A stretch of 46,735 bases of DNA, from positions 1 through 46,735 of the forward strand of contig CAYPQM010000032.1 in the NCBI GenBank assembly GCA_964412845.1. Direction: 5' to 3'. Positions 15,211-24,185 of the stretch are shown here, one piece after another. This stretch comes from JAWWPY01 sp964412845. Its GTDB lineage: Bacteria; Actinomycetota; Actinomycetes; Streptosporangiales; Streptosporangiaceae. Numbering within the stretch: position 1 is the first letter of the stretch; each line of letters begins with the position of its first letter. Made by a program: the position numbers and the translations under genes. The notes under the pieces were generated by a model. The model saw only the letters and a list, made by a program, of their open reading frames with translations. It made no database searches and had not been told where the DNA came from.

Positions 15211-18200
15211 CTACGGCCGGGTCCAGGACTGGTTGGCGGCGCCGGTGCAGGTCCAGATCTGGGTCTGGGTGCCGGGGGCGGTGGAGGAGCCGGTGTCGTC
15301 CAGGCACTTGCCGGAGGACGGGTTGACCAGCGAGCCGTTCGACTGCGGCTGCCACACCTGCGCGCCGGTGCCGTTACAGGTATAGAGGTCCGTGAGTGTC
15401 CCGTTGGCGGTGCCGCCGCCGGTCACGTCGAGGCACTTGCCCAGGGCCCGCAGCGTGCCGTCGGACTGCGTCGTCCAGGACTGGGCGCTGGTGGAGTTGC
15501 ACGTGTAGACCTGCACCGGGGTGCCATCGGCGCTGTTGGCCGAGCGCACATCCAGGCACAGTCCCTGGTAGCCGACGATCGCGCCGGTGGCACCGGTCGT
15601 GCCGCCGCTCGAGCCAGCCGGCGAGACCCAGGACTGGTTGGCCGCTCCGCTGCAGCTCCAGATCTGCACCTGCGTGCCGGGGGCCGTCGACTGGCCGGTG
15701 TCGTCGAGGCACTTGCCGGACTGCGGGTTGACCAGCGAGCCATTCGACTGCGGCTGCCACACCTGCGCGCCGCTGCCGTTGCAGCCCTGCAGGTCCACCA
15801 GCGTCCCGTTCGCCGTGCCGCCGCCAGTCACGTCGAGGCAGCTGCCGTCCGCGTGAACGGTGCCGTTCGCCTCTTCCGTCCACTGCTGCCCGTTGGTCCC
15901 GTTGCAGGTGTAGATCTCGACCTTGGCGCCATTGGCGTTGCTGTCGCCGGCCACGTCCAGGCACAGCCCCTGGTACCCGACCAGCGGCGTGGTCGCGATG
16001 CCGGAGCCAGACGGTGCCACCGTCCAGGTGAACGAGGTGGTGGCGAGCGCACCGGCGCTGTCGTGCGCGGTGACCGTGACCGTCTTGGTCCCGGCCGTGC
16101 TGGGGGTGCCGGTGATCGTCCCTGAGCTGGAGATCGAGGTCCCGGCGGGCAGCCCGGTCGCGGTGAAGGTCGGCGTCTGGCCGCTCGTGGTGTCGGTGGC
16201 CGACACCGGGACGGACACCGCGGTGCCGGCGATGCCCTCCTGCGGCCCGGGGCTGGTGATGGTCAGTGGCTGGCCTAGCTGCGCCGAGGAGACCGGCAGC
16301 GTGCCGGACAGCGGCAGGTTCGTCTCGGAGTCACCGACCGCGACACCGTAGCTGCCCGCGGCGACCGCCCAGGCGTTACTGCTCGCGTTCCAGTACTGGA
16401 GATTGCGCTGGGTCAGCGGGAACGAGACGGCCTGGCTGCCGCCTGGCTGCAGATTCACCCGGGCGAAGCCCTCAAGCTGCCGGGGTGGCTCGCCGGATGC
16501 GGCCGGGTCGGAGACGTAGAGCTGGGCGACGTCGGCGCCGGCCCGCGAACCGGTGTTGGTCACGGTAGCGGTGACGGTCGCCGCGCCGCCCTTCGGCAGC
16601 GTGCCCACCGTCAGGTTGCTGAACGAGAAACTGGTGTAGGACAGGCCGAAACCGAACGGGAACAGCGGGGTGAGGCTGTTCGCGTTGTACCAGCGGTAGC
16701 CGACGTTGATGCCCTCGGAGTACTGGACGGTTCCGCCGCTGCCCGGCCACTGCGCGGCTGTGTGCGCCGGGACCTGGGACAGCGACTGCGGGAAGGTGAC
16801 CGGCAGGTGGCCGGACGGGTTGGCGTCCCCGAACAGCAGCGCCGCGATCGCCGTGCCGTCCTGCTGGCCTGGATACCAGGCCTCCAGCACCCCGGCGACC
16901 GAGGACAGCCACGGCATCGTCACCGCGGAGCCGGTATTGAGCACCACGATCGTGCGGGGGTTCGCGGCGGCCACCGCGGAGATCAGCGAGTTCTGCGCGC
17001 TGGACAGGTCAATGCCAGGCAGGTCGCTGCCCTCGGATTCGTTGTTGCCCACGAAGACGACGGCGGCGCTGGAGGAGGCGGCCAGCGATGCGGCGGAGCT
17101 GGCGGATGACCCGTCGTTGTAGCTGACGGTGATCCCGCTGCCCGCCCGGGCGGTAATGCCCTGCAGCGGGGTGACGGTCCCGCTGGAGTTGACGCCGGCG
17201 CTGCCGCCCCCGGCGGTCAGCGGGCTGGACGACGCGTCCGTGCCGATGACCGCGATGGACTTCGCTGACGACGCGAGGGGCAGCACGCTGCCGCTGTCCT
17301 TCAGCAGCACGGTGCCCTCCTCGGCGAGCTGCAGCGCGTCCGAGACGTGCGCGGCGGTGCTGGCGGCCTGGGCCGGCGAGCCAGCCGGCGGCTCGTCGAA
17401 GAGACCGAACCCGAACATCTCGGTGAGGACCGGGGTGACCAGCGAGTTGAGCGTGGCCGCCGTGACCGACCCGGAGGAGACCGCGCTGGCCAGGGCGGTG
17501 CCGTAGTATCCGTCACTGCCCGGCATGTCCTGGTTCAGGCCCGCGTTGGCCGAGGCGGCGGTGGAGTGGGTAGCGCCCCAGTCGGAGGTGACGAACCCGC
17601 CGAAGCCGAACTGCTGGCGGAGCACAGTGGACAGCAGGTAGGGGTTCTGGCAGGCGTAGCTGCCGTTGATGGTGCTGTAGGAGCACATCACCGAGGATGC
17701 GGCGCCCTGCGCTGTGGAGTCCTGGAACGCGGGCAGGTAGATCTCCTGCTCAGCGCGGGTGCTGACGACGGCGTTGTCGGACGGCGTGTTGCGGTTGGTT
17801 TCCTGGTTGTACACCGCGAGGTGCTTGACCTGCGCCATCACGCCGGTCGACTGGACGCCCTGGATGTCGGCGGCGCCGAGCGTCCCGTTGAGATACGGGT
17901 CCTCGCCGATCGACTCGAAGGCGCGCCCCCAGCGGGGGTCGCGCACGATGTTGATGGTCGGCCCGAGGTCGATGGTGCTGCCCTTGGCGGCCTGCTCCGA
18001 GCCGATCACCTGACCGTACAGCTGCTCGGCGGAGGTGTCCCAGGTCGCCGCGGCGTCCACCGGCGCGGGTAGCTGGGTGACAGCGCTCATCCCGTCGCCC
18101 ACCCCGGCCGGGCCGTCCTCCAGGTTCATCGCCGGGATGCACAGCGACCCGATGGCGGGCGTGAAGCCGACGTAACTGGAACCGCTGGCCCCGGTGAGCA

Positions 18201-18414
18201 GGGAGACTTTCTGCGTTGTGCTCATCCGGGCGAGCAGCTGGCTGACCCGCTGCGGGATGGGCGCGCTGGAGCCCACCCACGGGCAGGCGGCCGAGGCGGC
18301 TGCGGCCGGCCGGGCGATCCCGGCCGCGGCGACCAGGGATGCCGCGGCGGTGACCACCGCCAGTGCGACGATCCGTGCTCTGCTCAGACCTGACGTTGCC
18401 CGAAGCACGTGCAC
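15211..18414 (-). CDS. Secreted GH3 glycosidase with Ig-like domain and two ricin-type lectin domains
   Basis: The 1067-residue exoenzyme has a signal peptide (about 1-41, ending PAAAASA), then a GH3 N-terminal barrel with NLEDGPAGVGD, RDPRWGRAFESIGEDPYL, the KH pair at 198-199, and the nucleophile Asp at about 278 in FVTSDWG. The GH3 C-terminal alpha/beta sandwich, a fibronectin-like domain, a putative Ig-like domain (about 720-800) and two ricin-B lectin repeats (about 810-935 and 945-1067) follow. Each lectin block shows CLDV, CNGTxxQxW and GKCLDDTG motifs. Family activities include beta-glucosidase, beta-xylosidase and arabinofuranosidase; lectin tails suggest binding to plant polysaccharide. 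GGGAGG lies four bases before the GTG at 18414. It neighbours the pectin genes but is transcribed alone. Confidence 0.92.
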   Translation of the reverse strand: MHVLRATSGLSRARIVALAVVTAAASLVAAAGIARPAAAASAACPWVGSSAPIPQRVSQLLARMSTTQKVSLLTGASGSSYVGFTPAIGSLCIPAMNLEDGPAGVGDGMSAVTQLPAPVDAAATWDTSAEQLYGQVIGSEQAAKGSTIDLGPTINIVRDPRWGRAFESIGEDPYLNGTLGAADIQGVQSTGVMAQVKHLAVYNQETNRNTPSDNAVVSTRAEQEIYLPAFQDSTAQGAASSVMCSYSTINGSYACQNPYLLSTVLRQQFGFGGFVTSDWGATHSTAASANAGLNQDMPGSDGYYGTALASAVSSGSVTAATLNSLVTPVLTEMFGFGLFDEPPAGSPAQAASTAAHVSDALQLAEEGTVLLKDSGSVLPLASSAKSIAVIGTDASSSPLTAGGGSAGVNSSGTVTPLQGITARAGSGITVSYNDGSSASSAASLAASSSAAVVFVGNNESEGSDLPGIDLSSAQNSLISAVAAANPRTIVVLNTGSAVTMPWLSSVAGVLEAWYPGQQDGTAIAALLFGDANPSGHLPVTFPQSLSQVPAHTAAQWPGSGGTVQYSEGINVGYRWYNANSLTPLFPFGFGLSYTSFSFSNLTVGTLPKGGAATVTATVTNTGSRAGADVAQLYVSDPAASGEPPRQLEGFARVNLQPGGSQAVSFPLTQRNLQYWNASSNAWAVAAGSYGVAVGDSETNLPLSGTLPVSSAQLGQPLTITSPGPQEGIAGTAVSVPVSATDTTSGQTPTFTATGLPAGTSISSSGTITGTPSTAGTKTVTVTAHDSAGALATTSFTWTVAPSGSGIATTPLVGYQGLCLDVAGDSNANGAKVEIYTCNGTNGQQWTEEANGTVHADGSCLDVTGGGTANGTLVDLQGCNGSGAQVWQPQSNGSLVNPQSGKCLDDTGQSTAPGTQVQIWSCSGAANQSWVSPAGSSGGTTGATGAIVGYQGLCLDVRSANSADGTPVQVYTCNSTSAQSWTTQSDGTLRALGKCLDVTGGGTANGTLTDLYTCNGTGAQVWQPQSNGSLVNPSSGKCLDDTGSSTAPGTQTQIWTCTGAANQSWTRP
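15215..15990 (-). repeat. Duplicated ricin-lectin segment, offset 405 bp
   Basis: Two copies of a lectin-coding segment lie 405 bp (135 codons) apart; for example the bases from GGTTGACCAGCGAGCC recur at 15321 and 15726 with only scattered differences. The high identity at DNA level suggests a fairly recent internal duplication or gene conversion. Confidence 0.7.
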
Positions 18415-18547
18415 GACGCCTCCCTGAGACCTGCTGCACCGGCGGCGCTGCGGGCGCGGACGCGGTGAACAATGGTTTCCCGCACAACATAGATTTGGCG
18501 GCAGCGGACAGCCAGGACCTGACGCAGAAACAAACCAGAAATAATCT

Positions 18548-18565
18548 CGTTAAAAGCCCTTAACG
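18548..18565. promoter_or_regulatory. Inverted repeat upstream of the GH3 gene
   Basis: CGTTAA-AAGCCC-TTAACG lies 134 bases upstream of the GH3 start, in a locally AT-richer stretch. It could be an operator for the GH3 gene (a LacI- or TetR-type site), or for the rightward gene at 18680. No further evidence is visible. Confidence 0.3.
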
Positions 18566-18679
18566 CGAACGCCCGATGGCCACCAGCCAGTCAGGGTTGG
18601 CGGTCGCGGCGGGTTTGCGTCCGGCCATCGCCAGGTAGGCCTGTGACCAGAACTGGGGCAGAACGGGCGGTGCATTCCG

Positions 18680-19495
18680 ATGTCAGTCGGCGTGAGGCTG
18701 GATGAGAAGTCCTCGGCGGCGTGTGCGGTGCTCAGCTGGCGTGATCAGCTGTATGTCGCCTGGACCGGGACTGACATGTACCTGAACCTGGCGTCATCCG
18801 CCGACGGACGTGCGCTCCTGGCCAAGCAACGGCTGGCTCAGCGCAGCTATAAGCAGGTGACAACGGCTTCGTCGGGCCAGAATCAGGCGCCGACAACGAC
18901 GACTGTCGCATTGCCCCCGTCGCTGGCCGGGTCGGCCGAGCAGCTTTACCTGGCCTGGACCGGCAGCAACCGGGCGCTCAACGTGCTGGCCGCCGATCCT
19001 CAGTCACCCGCCGGCCCCGTCATCCTCAAGGAGCGCAGCACCGAGTCGCCATCGGTCACGATCTCCGAGCACGGCCGCCCGGTCCTGGCCTGGACCGGCA
19101 CCGACCGGCACATCAACCTGCTCACCGCGGACGGCGGCTGGTCGGCCGCACCGGTCCGGCTGGAGGGGGCGCGGAGCAACCACGCGCCCGCGATATGCAG
19201 CCACCACGGCCAGCTGATCCTCGCCTGGACCGGCAGCGACCGGCACATCAACCTGCTCACCGCGGACGGCGGCTGGTCGGCCGCACCGGTCNNNNNNNNN
19301 NNNNNNNNNNNNNNNNNNNNNNNNNNNNNNNNNNNNNNNNNNNNNNNNNNNNNNNNNNNNNNNNNNNNNNNNNNNNNNNNNNNNNNNNNNNGGGCGCGGA
19401 GCAACCACGCGCCCGCGATATGCAGCCACCACGGCCAGCTGATCCTGGCCTGGGCCGGCACCGACCGCCGGCTGAACATCGCGCAGCCGCAATAG
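18680..19495 (+). CDS. Tandem-repeat protein of probable beta-propeller/lectin type, with scaffold gap
   Basis: The protein is built of repeats carrying the motif (V/L)AW(T/A)G(T/S)(D/N), with tryptophans at about 28, 93, 138, 183 and, after the gap, 258. Each is followed by an LNL/INL strand, as in a beta-propeller blade of about 45-65 residues. There is no signal peptide or membrane span. The last three blades are nearly identical at DNA level (135-bp period), and the 100-N gap falls between them, so the true blade number is unknown. A carbohydrate-binding role is plausible by analogy with propeller lectins, but I recognise no named family. ATG 18680 is the first good start; the ribosome site (GGGCGG) is weak. 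Confidence 0.7.
   Translation: MSVGVRLDEKSSAACAVLSWRDQLYVAWTGTDMYLNLASSADGRALLAKQRLAQRSYKQVTTASSGQNQAPTTTTVALPPSLAGSAEQLYLAWTGSNRALNVLAADPQSPAGPVILKERSTESPSVTISEHGRPVLAWTGTDRHINLLTADGGWSAAPVRLEGARSNHAPAICSHHGQLILAWTGSDRHINLLTADGGWSAAPVXXXXXXXXXXXXXXXXXXXXXXXXXXXXXXXXXXARSNHAPAICSHHGQLILAWAGTDRRLNIAQPQ
19103..19482 (+). repeat. 135-bp near-identical tandem repeats broken by a 100-N gap
   Basis: The segment GACCGGCACATCAACCTGCT starts at 19103 and again at 19238, an exact 135-bp period. The sequence after the gap (19392 on) repeats the unit from GGGCGCGGAGCAACC. Comparing units, the minimum missing sequence is 10 bases; the real gap may be 10 bases plus any multiple of 135. N bases are at 19292-19391. 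Confidence 0.9.
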
Positions 19496-19509
19496 CTGAT
19501 GCCGCCTCG

Positions 19510-20679
19510 TCAGCTCCAGGCCCGGCACAGCGAGCCGATGGCGGCCAGGTCAGACGGGGCGGCGAGACCGGCGTGGTAGAGCCGTAGCTCGGTGGCGCCG
19601 GCCCGGTGAACTGCTCCGGCCTGCTCGATGAGTGTCCCGGGCTGACCGCCCAGGCCGGCCACGGCGAGCAGGGAGGCCGCGATGCGGGCACCGGGCGGGG
19701 CAGCCGCAGCGGCCCGGGCGACGTGCGCGGCGGCCGTACCGGGATCCCAGCAGGCCAGCACGATGCCGTCGGCGCCGCCGGGGCGCAGCAGCACAGCCGG
19801 GTCGTAGCCGGGGTTGGCTCCCGTCGCCCGCGGGTTGGGGTGGGAGTGCACCAGGACCGGCTTGCCGGGCGCCGCGTCGCGGACCGCCGCGATCACCTCG
19901 GACAGGAACCGCCGGGCCAGCGCGGCCCGGGTGGCCAGCAGCACGGCGGCCGTGTCACCGGCCAGGAGGCCGGGATCTCCGGGGCCCGCATCGGGCTGGT
20001 CGCCGCGACCGGCCAGGATATGGTCCGCTGCCGAGCGGACAGCGGCGCGCAACTCCGCCGGGTCCGCTCCCGCCGCGAGGTACGCCTGGCCGCAGGCGGC
20101 ACAGAAGCAGACCGACAGCAGCCATCCGGCTCCGGTCCCGGCGATCCCCGCTGCCTTGTCGTGCGCACTGAGATGATCGAATCCGTACCAGCCGCAGGCT
20201 TCCAGTTCAACCGCGTCGGCCTCGGTGAGCGAGGCGACCTCGGCCGCCAGGGCCGCGGCGTAGTCACGGACAGCGGGCGAGCCGGCGCACAGCGCCCAGG
20301 GATAGCTGTCCCCGAAAGCGTTCTCGACCGTGCAGGACGGATCGCCCGCGCCGAGCCGCGCATTGTGGGTGAGCACCGCCCACGCGGTGACCCTGATGCC
20401 CGCCGCCCGGAGCGGCGCGGCGGCCCGCTCGAAGGATCCAGGCGATTCGGCCTGGGCCGGCCGCAGCCGCGCGGCCCGCCATCGGCCCGGGTCCATCCGG
20501 TAGTGCACGGCGGCGTCCCGCGTCACGATCCGGTGCCGTGGGTGGTGCGGAGTCACCGCCCGCACCGCGTGGTACGCGGCCGCGAGGGTAACCTCGCTCA
20601 GCCCCAGCCCGGCTATCCGGTCAGCGGCCCCCGGGTCCCCGTCCACGTCCCACGGGTAGAGGTTCGCCGACAGCCGCAC
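19510..20679 (-). CDS. Uncharacterised TIM-barrel-like protein coupled to the semialdehyde dehydrogenase gene
   Basis: The 389-residue cytosolic protein starts with GTG, sharing one base with the stop codon of the upstream dehydrogenase gene (TAGTG). The pattern of hydrophobic strands followed by alanine-rich helices, with EVTLAAAYHAVRA early, AVELEACGWYGFDHLS near 156-171, VLVHSHPNPRA later and VLACWDP, suggests a TIM barrel with acidic and histidine residues at strand ends. A CFCAAC cluster (Cys 191, 193, 196) could bind metal. I cannot assign an enzyme family; it is reminiscent of proteins annotated only as hypothetical in other actinomycetes. Tight coupling to the 2-oxoglutarate-semialdehyde step implies a role in uronate or aldarate breakdown, such as hydrolysis or isomerisation of an intermediate; this is inference. 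Confidence 0.75.
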   Translation of the reverse strand: MRLSANLYPWDVDGDPGAADRIAGLGLSEVTLAAAYHAVRAVTPHHPRHRIVTRDAAVHYRMDPGRWRAARLRPAQAESPGSFERAAAPLRAAGIRVTAWAVLTHNARLGAGDPSCTVENAFGDSYPWALCAGSPAVRDYAAALAAEVASLTEADAVELEACGWYGFDHLSAHDKAAGIAGTGAGWLLSVCFCAACGQAYLAAGADPAELRAAVRSAADHILAGRGDQPDAGPGDPGLLAGDTAAVLLATRAALARRFLSEVIAAVRDAAPGKPVLVHSHPNPRATGANPGYDPAVLLRPGGADGIVLACWDPGTAAAHVARAAAAAPPGARIAASLLAVAGLGGQPGTLIEQAGAVHRAGATELRLYHAGLAAPSDLAAIGSLCRAWS

Positions 20680-22181
20680 TAGGAATCCGCGCCCCGGGCG
20701 GCCTGGCTGCCCCGGTCCCGCAGTGTCTCGGGGAGCAGGTCAGCGGGGAAGTCCTGGTAGGCGACCGGGATGAGCCAACGGCGGATCGCCGTCGCGCCCA
20801 CCGACGTGTAGCCGGGCGCCGTCGTGGCCGGCCATGGGCCGCCATGGTGCTGGGCCCAGGTGACTGCCACCCCGGTCGGCCAGCCATTGAAGACCACCCG
20901 CCCCGCGGTACGAGCGAAGACGTCAGCTACCTGCCGCGCGGCCGACATGTCGTCCGCAGCGCCCTCATCCGCGTGCAGCACCCCGGTCAGGTTTCCGCCC
21001 AGCACGGCGAGCACGGCCAGCAGGTCATCCAGCGCCTGGTAGGTGATCACCAGGCCAGCTGGCCCGAACCGCTCCTGGGCCAGTGACGGCAGCCCGGCCG
21101 CGAAGTCGGCCAGGCTGGTCTGGAACACCTGCGGCGTGGCCGCCCAGGGTCCCTCACCCGGCTGCCCGACGGCGAGCGGCTGCACGGACGCCTGGCCGGC
21201 CAGGTCCGCGACCGCCTCGGTGTAGGAATCGTGGATCCGCTCGGAAAGCATCGGAGCGCCGGCACTGGCGCCCACCGCCTCCGCGATGGCCGTGCGCAGG
21301 CCCTGACCGGCCGGGATGAACAGCAAGCCCGGATTCGTGCAGAACTGCCCGGCGCCCAGGGTGAGCGACCCCGCGTACCCGGCGGCGATGGTGCCCGGCC
21401 GGGCCGCCGCCGCGCCGGGCAGGATGACAACCGGGTTCACCGAGCCGAGTTCACCGAAGAACGGGATCGGGACCGGGCGCTCCGCGCAGATCCTGGCCAG
21501 CGCGAGGCCGCCCCGGGTGGAACCGGTGAACCCGGCAGCGCGGATCGCTGGATGCTTGAGCAGCCGGATCCCGGCCGGCACGCCCTGCACGACGGCGAAG
21601 GCACCGGACGGCGCGCCCGCATCGGCCAGGGCTGCCGCGACGATCTGCCCGGTCAGCACCGAGGTCTGCGGATGGCCTTCGTGTGCCTTCAATAGCACCG
21701 GGCAGCCGGCGGCAAGCGCCGACGCGGTGTCGCCGCCCGCGACCGAGAACGCGAACGGGAAGTTGGATGCCGCGAACACCGCGACCGGCCCGACCGGGCG
21801 CTTGATCCGGGCCAGGCCAGGCACTCCGTCAGCCGGCGGGCTGATGATCACGTCCTGGTAGCCGCCGTCCGCCAGCACGTCGCGGAACAGGCGCAACTGC
21901 CCGGTGGTCCGCGCCACCTCACCGGTGAGCCGGGTCACGCCGAGCGCGGTCTCCGTGTCCGCGACCCCGACCAGGTCGGCGGCGCGGGCATCGAGCGCGT
22001 CGGCCACCGCGCCGAGCGCGCGCGCCCGGGCCGCAGGGCTGGCGTGTGCCCAGGGGCCCGCGGCCTCGTCGGCCGCCTGGACGAGCCGGTCGAGGGCGTC
22101 GTCCGTGGTTTCGGCGACCGGATCCCCGGCTGGCTTGCCGGTGCGCGGGTCATATCCCTGGATTACGTCCCTGGTGTCCAC
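20679..22181 (-). CDS. 2,5-dioxovalerate (2-oxoglutarate semialdehyde) dehydrogenase
   Basis: This NADP-type aldehyde dehydrogenase, about 500 residues, should oxidise 2-oxoglutarate semialdehyde to 2-oxoglutarate, the last step of oxidative uronate, aldarate or pentose routes. Subfamily features are VFAASNFPFAFSVAGGDTASALAAG, VLLKAHEGHPQTS, FTGSTRGG, the catalytic Glu in FFGELGSVNPV and catalytic Cys in GAGQFCTNPGL. I choose GTG at 22181, five bases after AAGGA; the longer reading from 22286 would add about 35 residues with no homology-like character. The next gene's start overlaps its stop by one base. It is separated from the GGDEF gene upstream by about 120 bases. Context with udh, the IlvD-type and DapA-type enzymes fits the assignment. 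Confidence 0.88.
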   Translation of the reverse strand: MDTRDVIQGYDPRTGKPAGDPVAETTDDALDRLVQAADEAAGPWAHASPAARARALGAVADALDARAADLVGVADTETALGVTRLTGEVARTTGQLRLFRDVLADGGYQDVIISPPADGVPGLARIKRPVGPVAVFAASNFPFAFSVAGGDTASALAAGCPVLLKAHEGHPQTSVLTGQIVAAALADAGAPSGAFAVVQGVPAGIRLLKHPAIRAAGFTGSTRGGLALARICAERPVPIPFFGELGSVNPVVILPGAAAARPGTIAAGYAGSLTLGAGQFCTNPGLLFIPAGQGLRTAIAEAVGASAGAPMLSERIHDSYTEAVADLAGQASVQPLAVGQPGEGPWAATPQVFQTSLADFAAGLPSLAQERFGPAGLVITYQALDDLLAVLAVLGGNLTGVLHADEGAADDMSAARQVADVFARTAGRVVFNGWPTGVAVTWAQHHGGPWPATTAPGYTSVGATAIRRWLIPVAYQDFPADLLPETLRDRGSQAARGADS

Positions 22182-22303
22182 ATAGATCCTTGTCAGTACA
22201 TTGACGTGCGATTTCTCCGGGTCTGCCGTCCCCCGTGGTCCATCGTAATGCGGGCCCGTCCGCCACCGCTGACCCCCAGACGCCAAAGCAACCAGCGAGT
22301 TTT

Positions 22304-24022
22304 CTACCCTCCGGCGTCATCTCCGTGGCTGCTCGGCGCGGACACTGACCCGGAGCCGTTCGCCAACGGCCCGGGATGGCCGGCCGTGGCGTCGACGCCG
22401 GCCGCGTCGGCCAGTTCGACACGGTTCCTGCCCTCCCGCTTCGCGGTGTAGAGCGCCGCGTCGGCGAGCCGTACGAGCCGGTCCAGTGTGCTGGCATGGT
22501 CCGGAAAGCCGGCCACACCGATAGAGGCCGTGACCGACACCTCTGTGCCCGGCAGGGAGATCTCGGCGACCGCCGCCCGGACACGCGCGGCGATCTCGAG
22601 CGCCGCGGGGATCTTGGTGTCGGGGAGCACGACCGCGAACTCTTCCCCGCCATTGCGGCTGGCGAAGTCCCGGGACCGCAGCACGCTGCGCAGCACCAAG
22701 CCGACATTCGCGAGGACCTGGTCCCCCACGGGATGGCCCCGCTGGTCGTTGATCTGCTTGAAGTGGTCGAGGTCCAGGAGAAGCAGCGCGAGCGGCGACC
22801 CCGTCGCCGAGGCCTGCGCGAAAATCCGCTTCAGCGTGTCCGTGGCCGCCCGCTTGTTGGGCAGCCCGGTGAGGCCGTCGGTCGCGGCGCGGACCTCCGC
22901 GATGGCCAGGTTGCGGAGGTTCGCCAGGACGGGCGCCGCCTGACCGACGGAGTCGCGGATCCGCTGCTCCTCGGACTCGGCGTAGGGAGCCGGCCGGCTG
23001 AGCAGGACGGAGCCGATCACCTCGCCGCCGACGGTGAGCGGAACGCACGACGAGGCACCGGGGCACGGGGCGCACACTGAGCACGAGAGCAGGGCCGGCC
23101 GCCCGCCATTCTCGCGGTGCGTCCAGCCTGACCGGACTGCGAGACACGAACGCGGCTCCGCGCCGGTCAAGGTCTCCTCCAGCGGCGAACCGCTTGGCAG
23201 CGGGGTAACCGCCTCCAGCCGGTCCGCGCTGTTGTTCCGGTTGAGCACCACGGCGGTGGTCGCCGCGAGAGTGCGCTCGAAGTAGCGCTGCAGGAGCTGG
23301 TGGGCCTCGTCCTCGTCGTTGGCCAGCTGCAGGGTGGCCGCGAACTCGGCCTGGTCCTGGCCAGGCTGCAGGTTCCGGCGGATGCGGCGGATCCCGGACA
23401 GCAGCAGGAGAACGCCGATCATGACCCCGAGGACGGCGGCACCGACGATGAACCAGGTGGCCCGCGCCCCGCTGGCGGACGTGTCCACCTGGTCACTGTT
23501 CCCGTCCCGCTGCTCTACTCGGAACAGGCGGTCAAGGTGGGCGCTGACCGGGTGAAAGGCGGCCGCTAGCCGGGCGGCGAGCGTGGCAGGTGGACGAGCC
23601 GCCACATTCGCCGGGCTGAGGAGATCACGGACGACGATCCACTGCTGGACGAGCCGCCCGATGTCGGCGCGTTCGGCGGGCGGATCGACGGCGTGCAGCC
23701 GCCCGAGATAGGAGAGCTGCGCGTCGGCCGCGGGCAGGAGGCAGGTGTACAGGGAACCGAGAAGCCCTGACCGTCGGGCCGGGTCGGAGGTGAGAAATGC
23801 CTCCTCACCGGTGGCGTAGGCCACGCCCATGTCGTGAGCGAGCTGGCCCGTCGCGGTCGAAGTGGTCAGCTCGTCGCCCGCGATCGCATTTCCCAGCCTC
23901 GTTGACGAGCGAGTTCCCAGGATGCCGATGGAGGCCACGGCCACGGCCACCAGCACCAGCCCCAAGCAGAGAGCGACAAGTGCGCTAGTCGCGACTCTGG
24001 CCAGCGTCCGCACCGTCCACAC
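22304..24022 (-). CDS. Membrane diguanylate cyclase with GAF domain
   Basis: The 572-residue protein has a membrane span at about 12-36, an exported helical sensor region (about 40-185), a second span (about 188-210), a GAF domain (about 225-370) and a GGDEF domain (about 380-545). The active-site motif GGEEF is intact at 458-462, and the inhibitory RxxD site (R449-D452) sits five residues before it, so c-di-GMP synthesis with product feedback is expected. The GAF domain holds a cysteine cluster (C314, C317, C320, C326), possibly for a metal or redox cofactor. The start is GTG at 24022 after a weak GGGTAGG; a GTG nine bases on is an alternative. It lies between the dehydrogenase and udh genes but has its own upstream region. 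Confidence 0.92.
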   Translation of the reverse strand: MWTVRTLARVATSALVALCLGLVLVAVAVASIGILGTRSSTRLGNAIAGDELTTSTATGQLAHDMGVAYATGEEAFLTSDPARRSGLLGSLYTCLLPAADAQLSYLGRLHAVDPPAERADIGRLVQQWIVVRDLLSPANVAARPPATLAARLAAAFHPVSAHLDRLFRVEQRDGNSDQVDTSASGARATWFIVGAAVLGVMIGVLLLLSGIRRIRRNLQPGQDQAEFAATLQLANDEDEAHQLLQRYFERTLAATTAVVLNRNNSADRLEAVTPLPSGSPLEETLTGAEPRSCLAVRSGWTHRENGGRPALLSCSVCAPCPGASSCVPLTVGGEVIGSVLLSRPAPYAESEEQRIRDSVGQAAPVLANLRNLAIAEVRAATDGLTGLPNKRAATDTLKRIFAQASATGSPLALLLLDLDHFKQINDQRGHPVGDQVLANVGLVLRSVLRSRDFASRNGGEEFAVVLPDTKIPAALEIAARVRAAVAEISLPGTEVSVTASIGVAGFPDHASTLDRLVRLADAALYTAKREGRNRVELADAAGVDATAGHPGPLANGSGSVSAPSSHGDDAGG

Positions 24023-24185
24023 CTACCCAGCAAGCTCGACAGAAGTGCAGTCGCGAACTGCTCGTCATGGAGACAGGAGTGTATGAGTCCTTACTCTTCT
24101 CACTCACCATATCACCGTAAGTAATCATATTCGGCCGGTAAGACCGGGTCGCCAGGTCAGGCTGGCCTCGCGGCTGACCCTCCCG

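Noticed and set aside
19103..19482. Tandem repeats considered as a CRISPR array
   Set aside because: The unit is 135 bp, in frame and codes for propeller blades; there are no short repeats with unique spacers.
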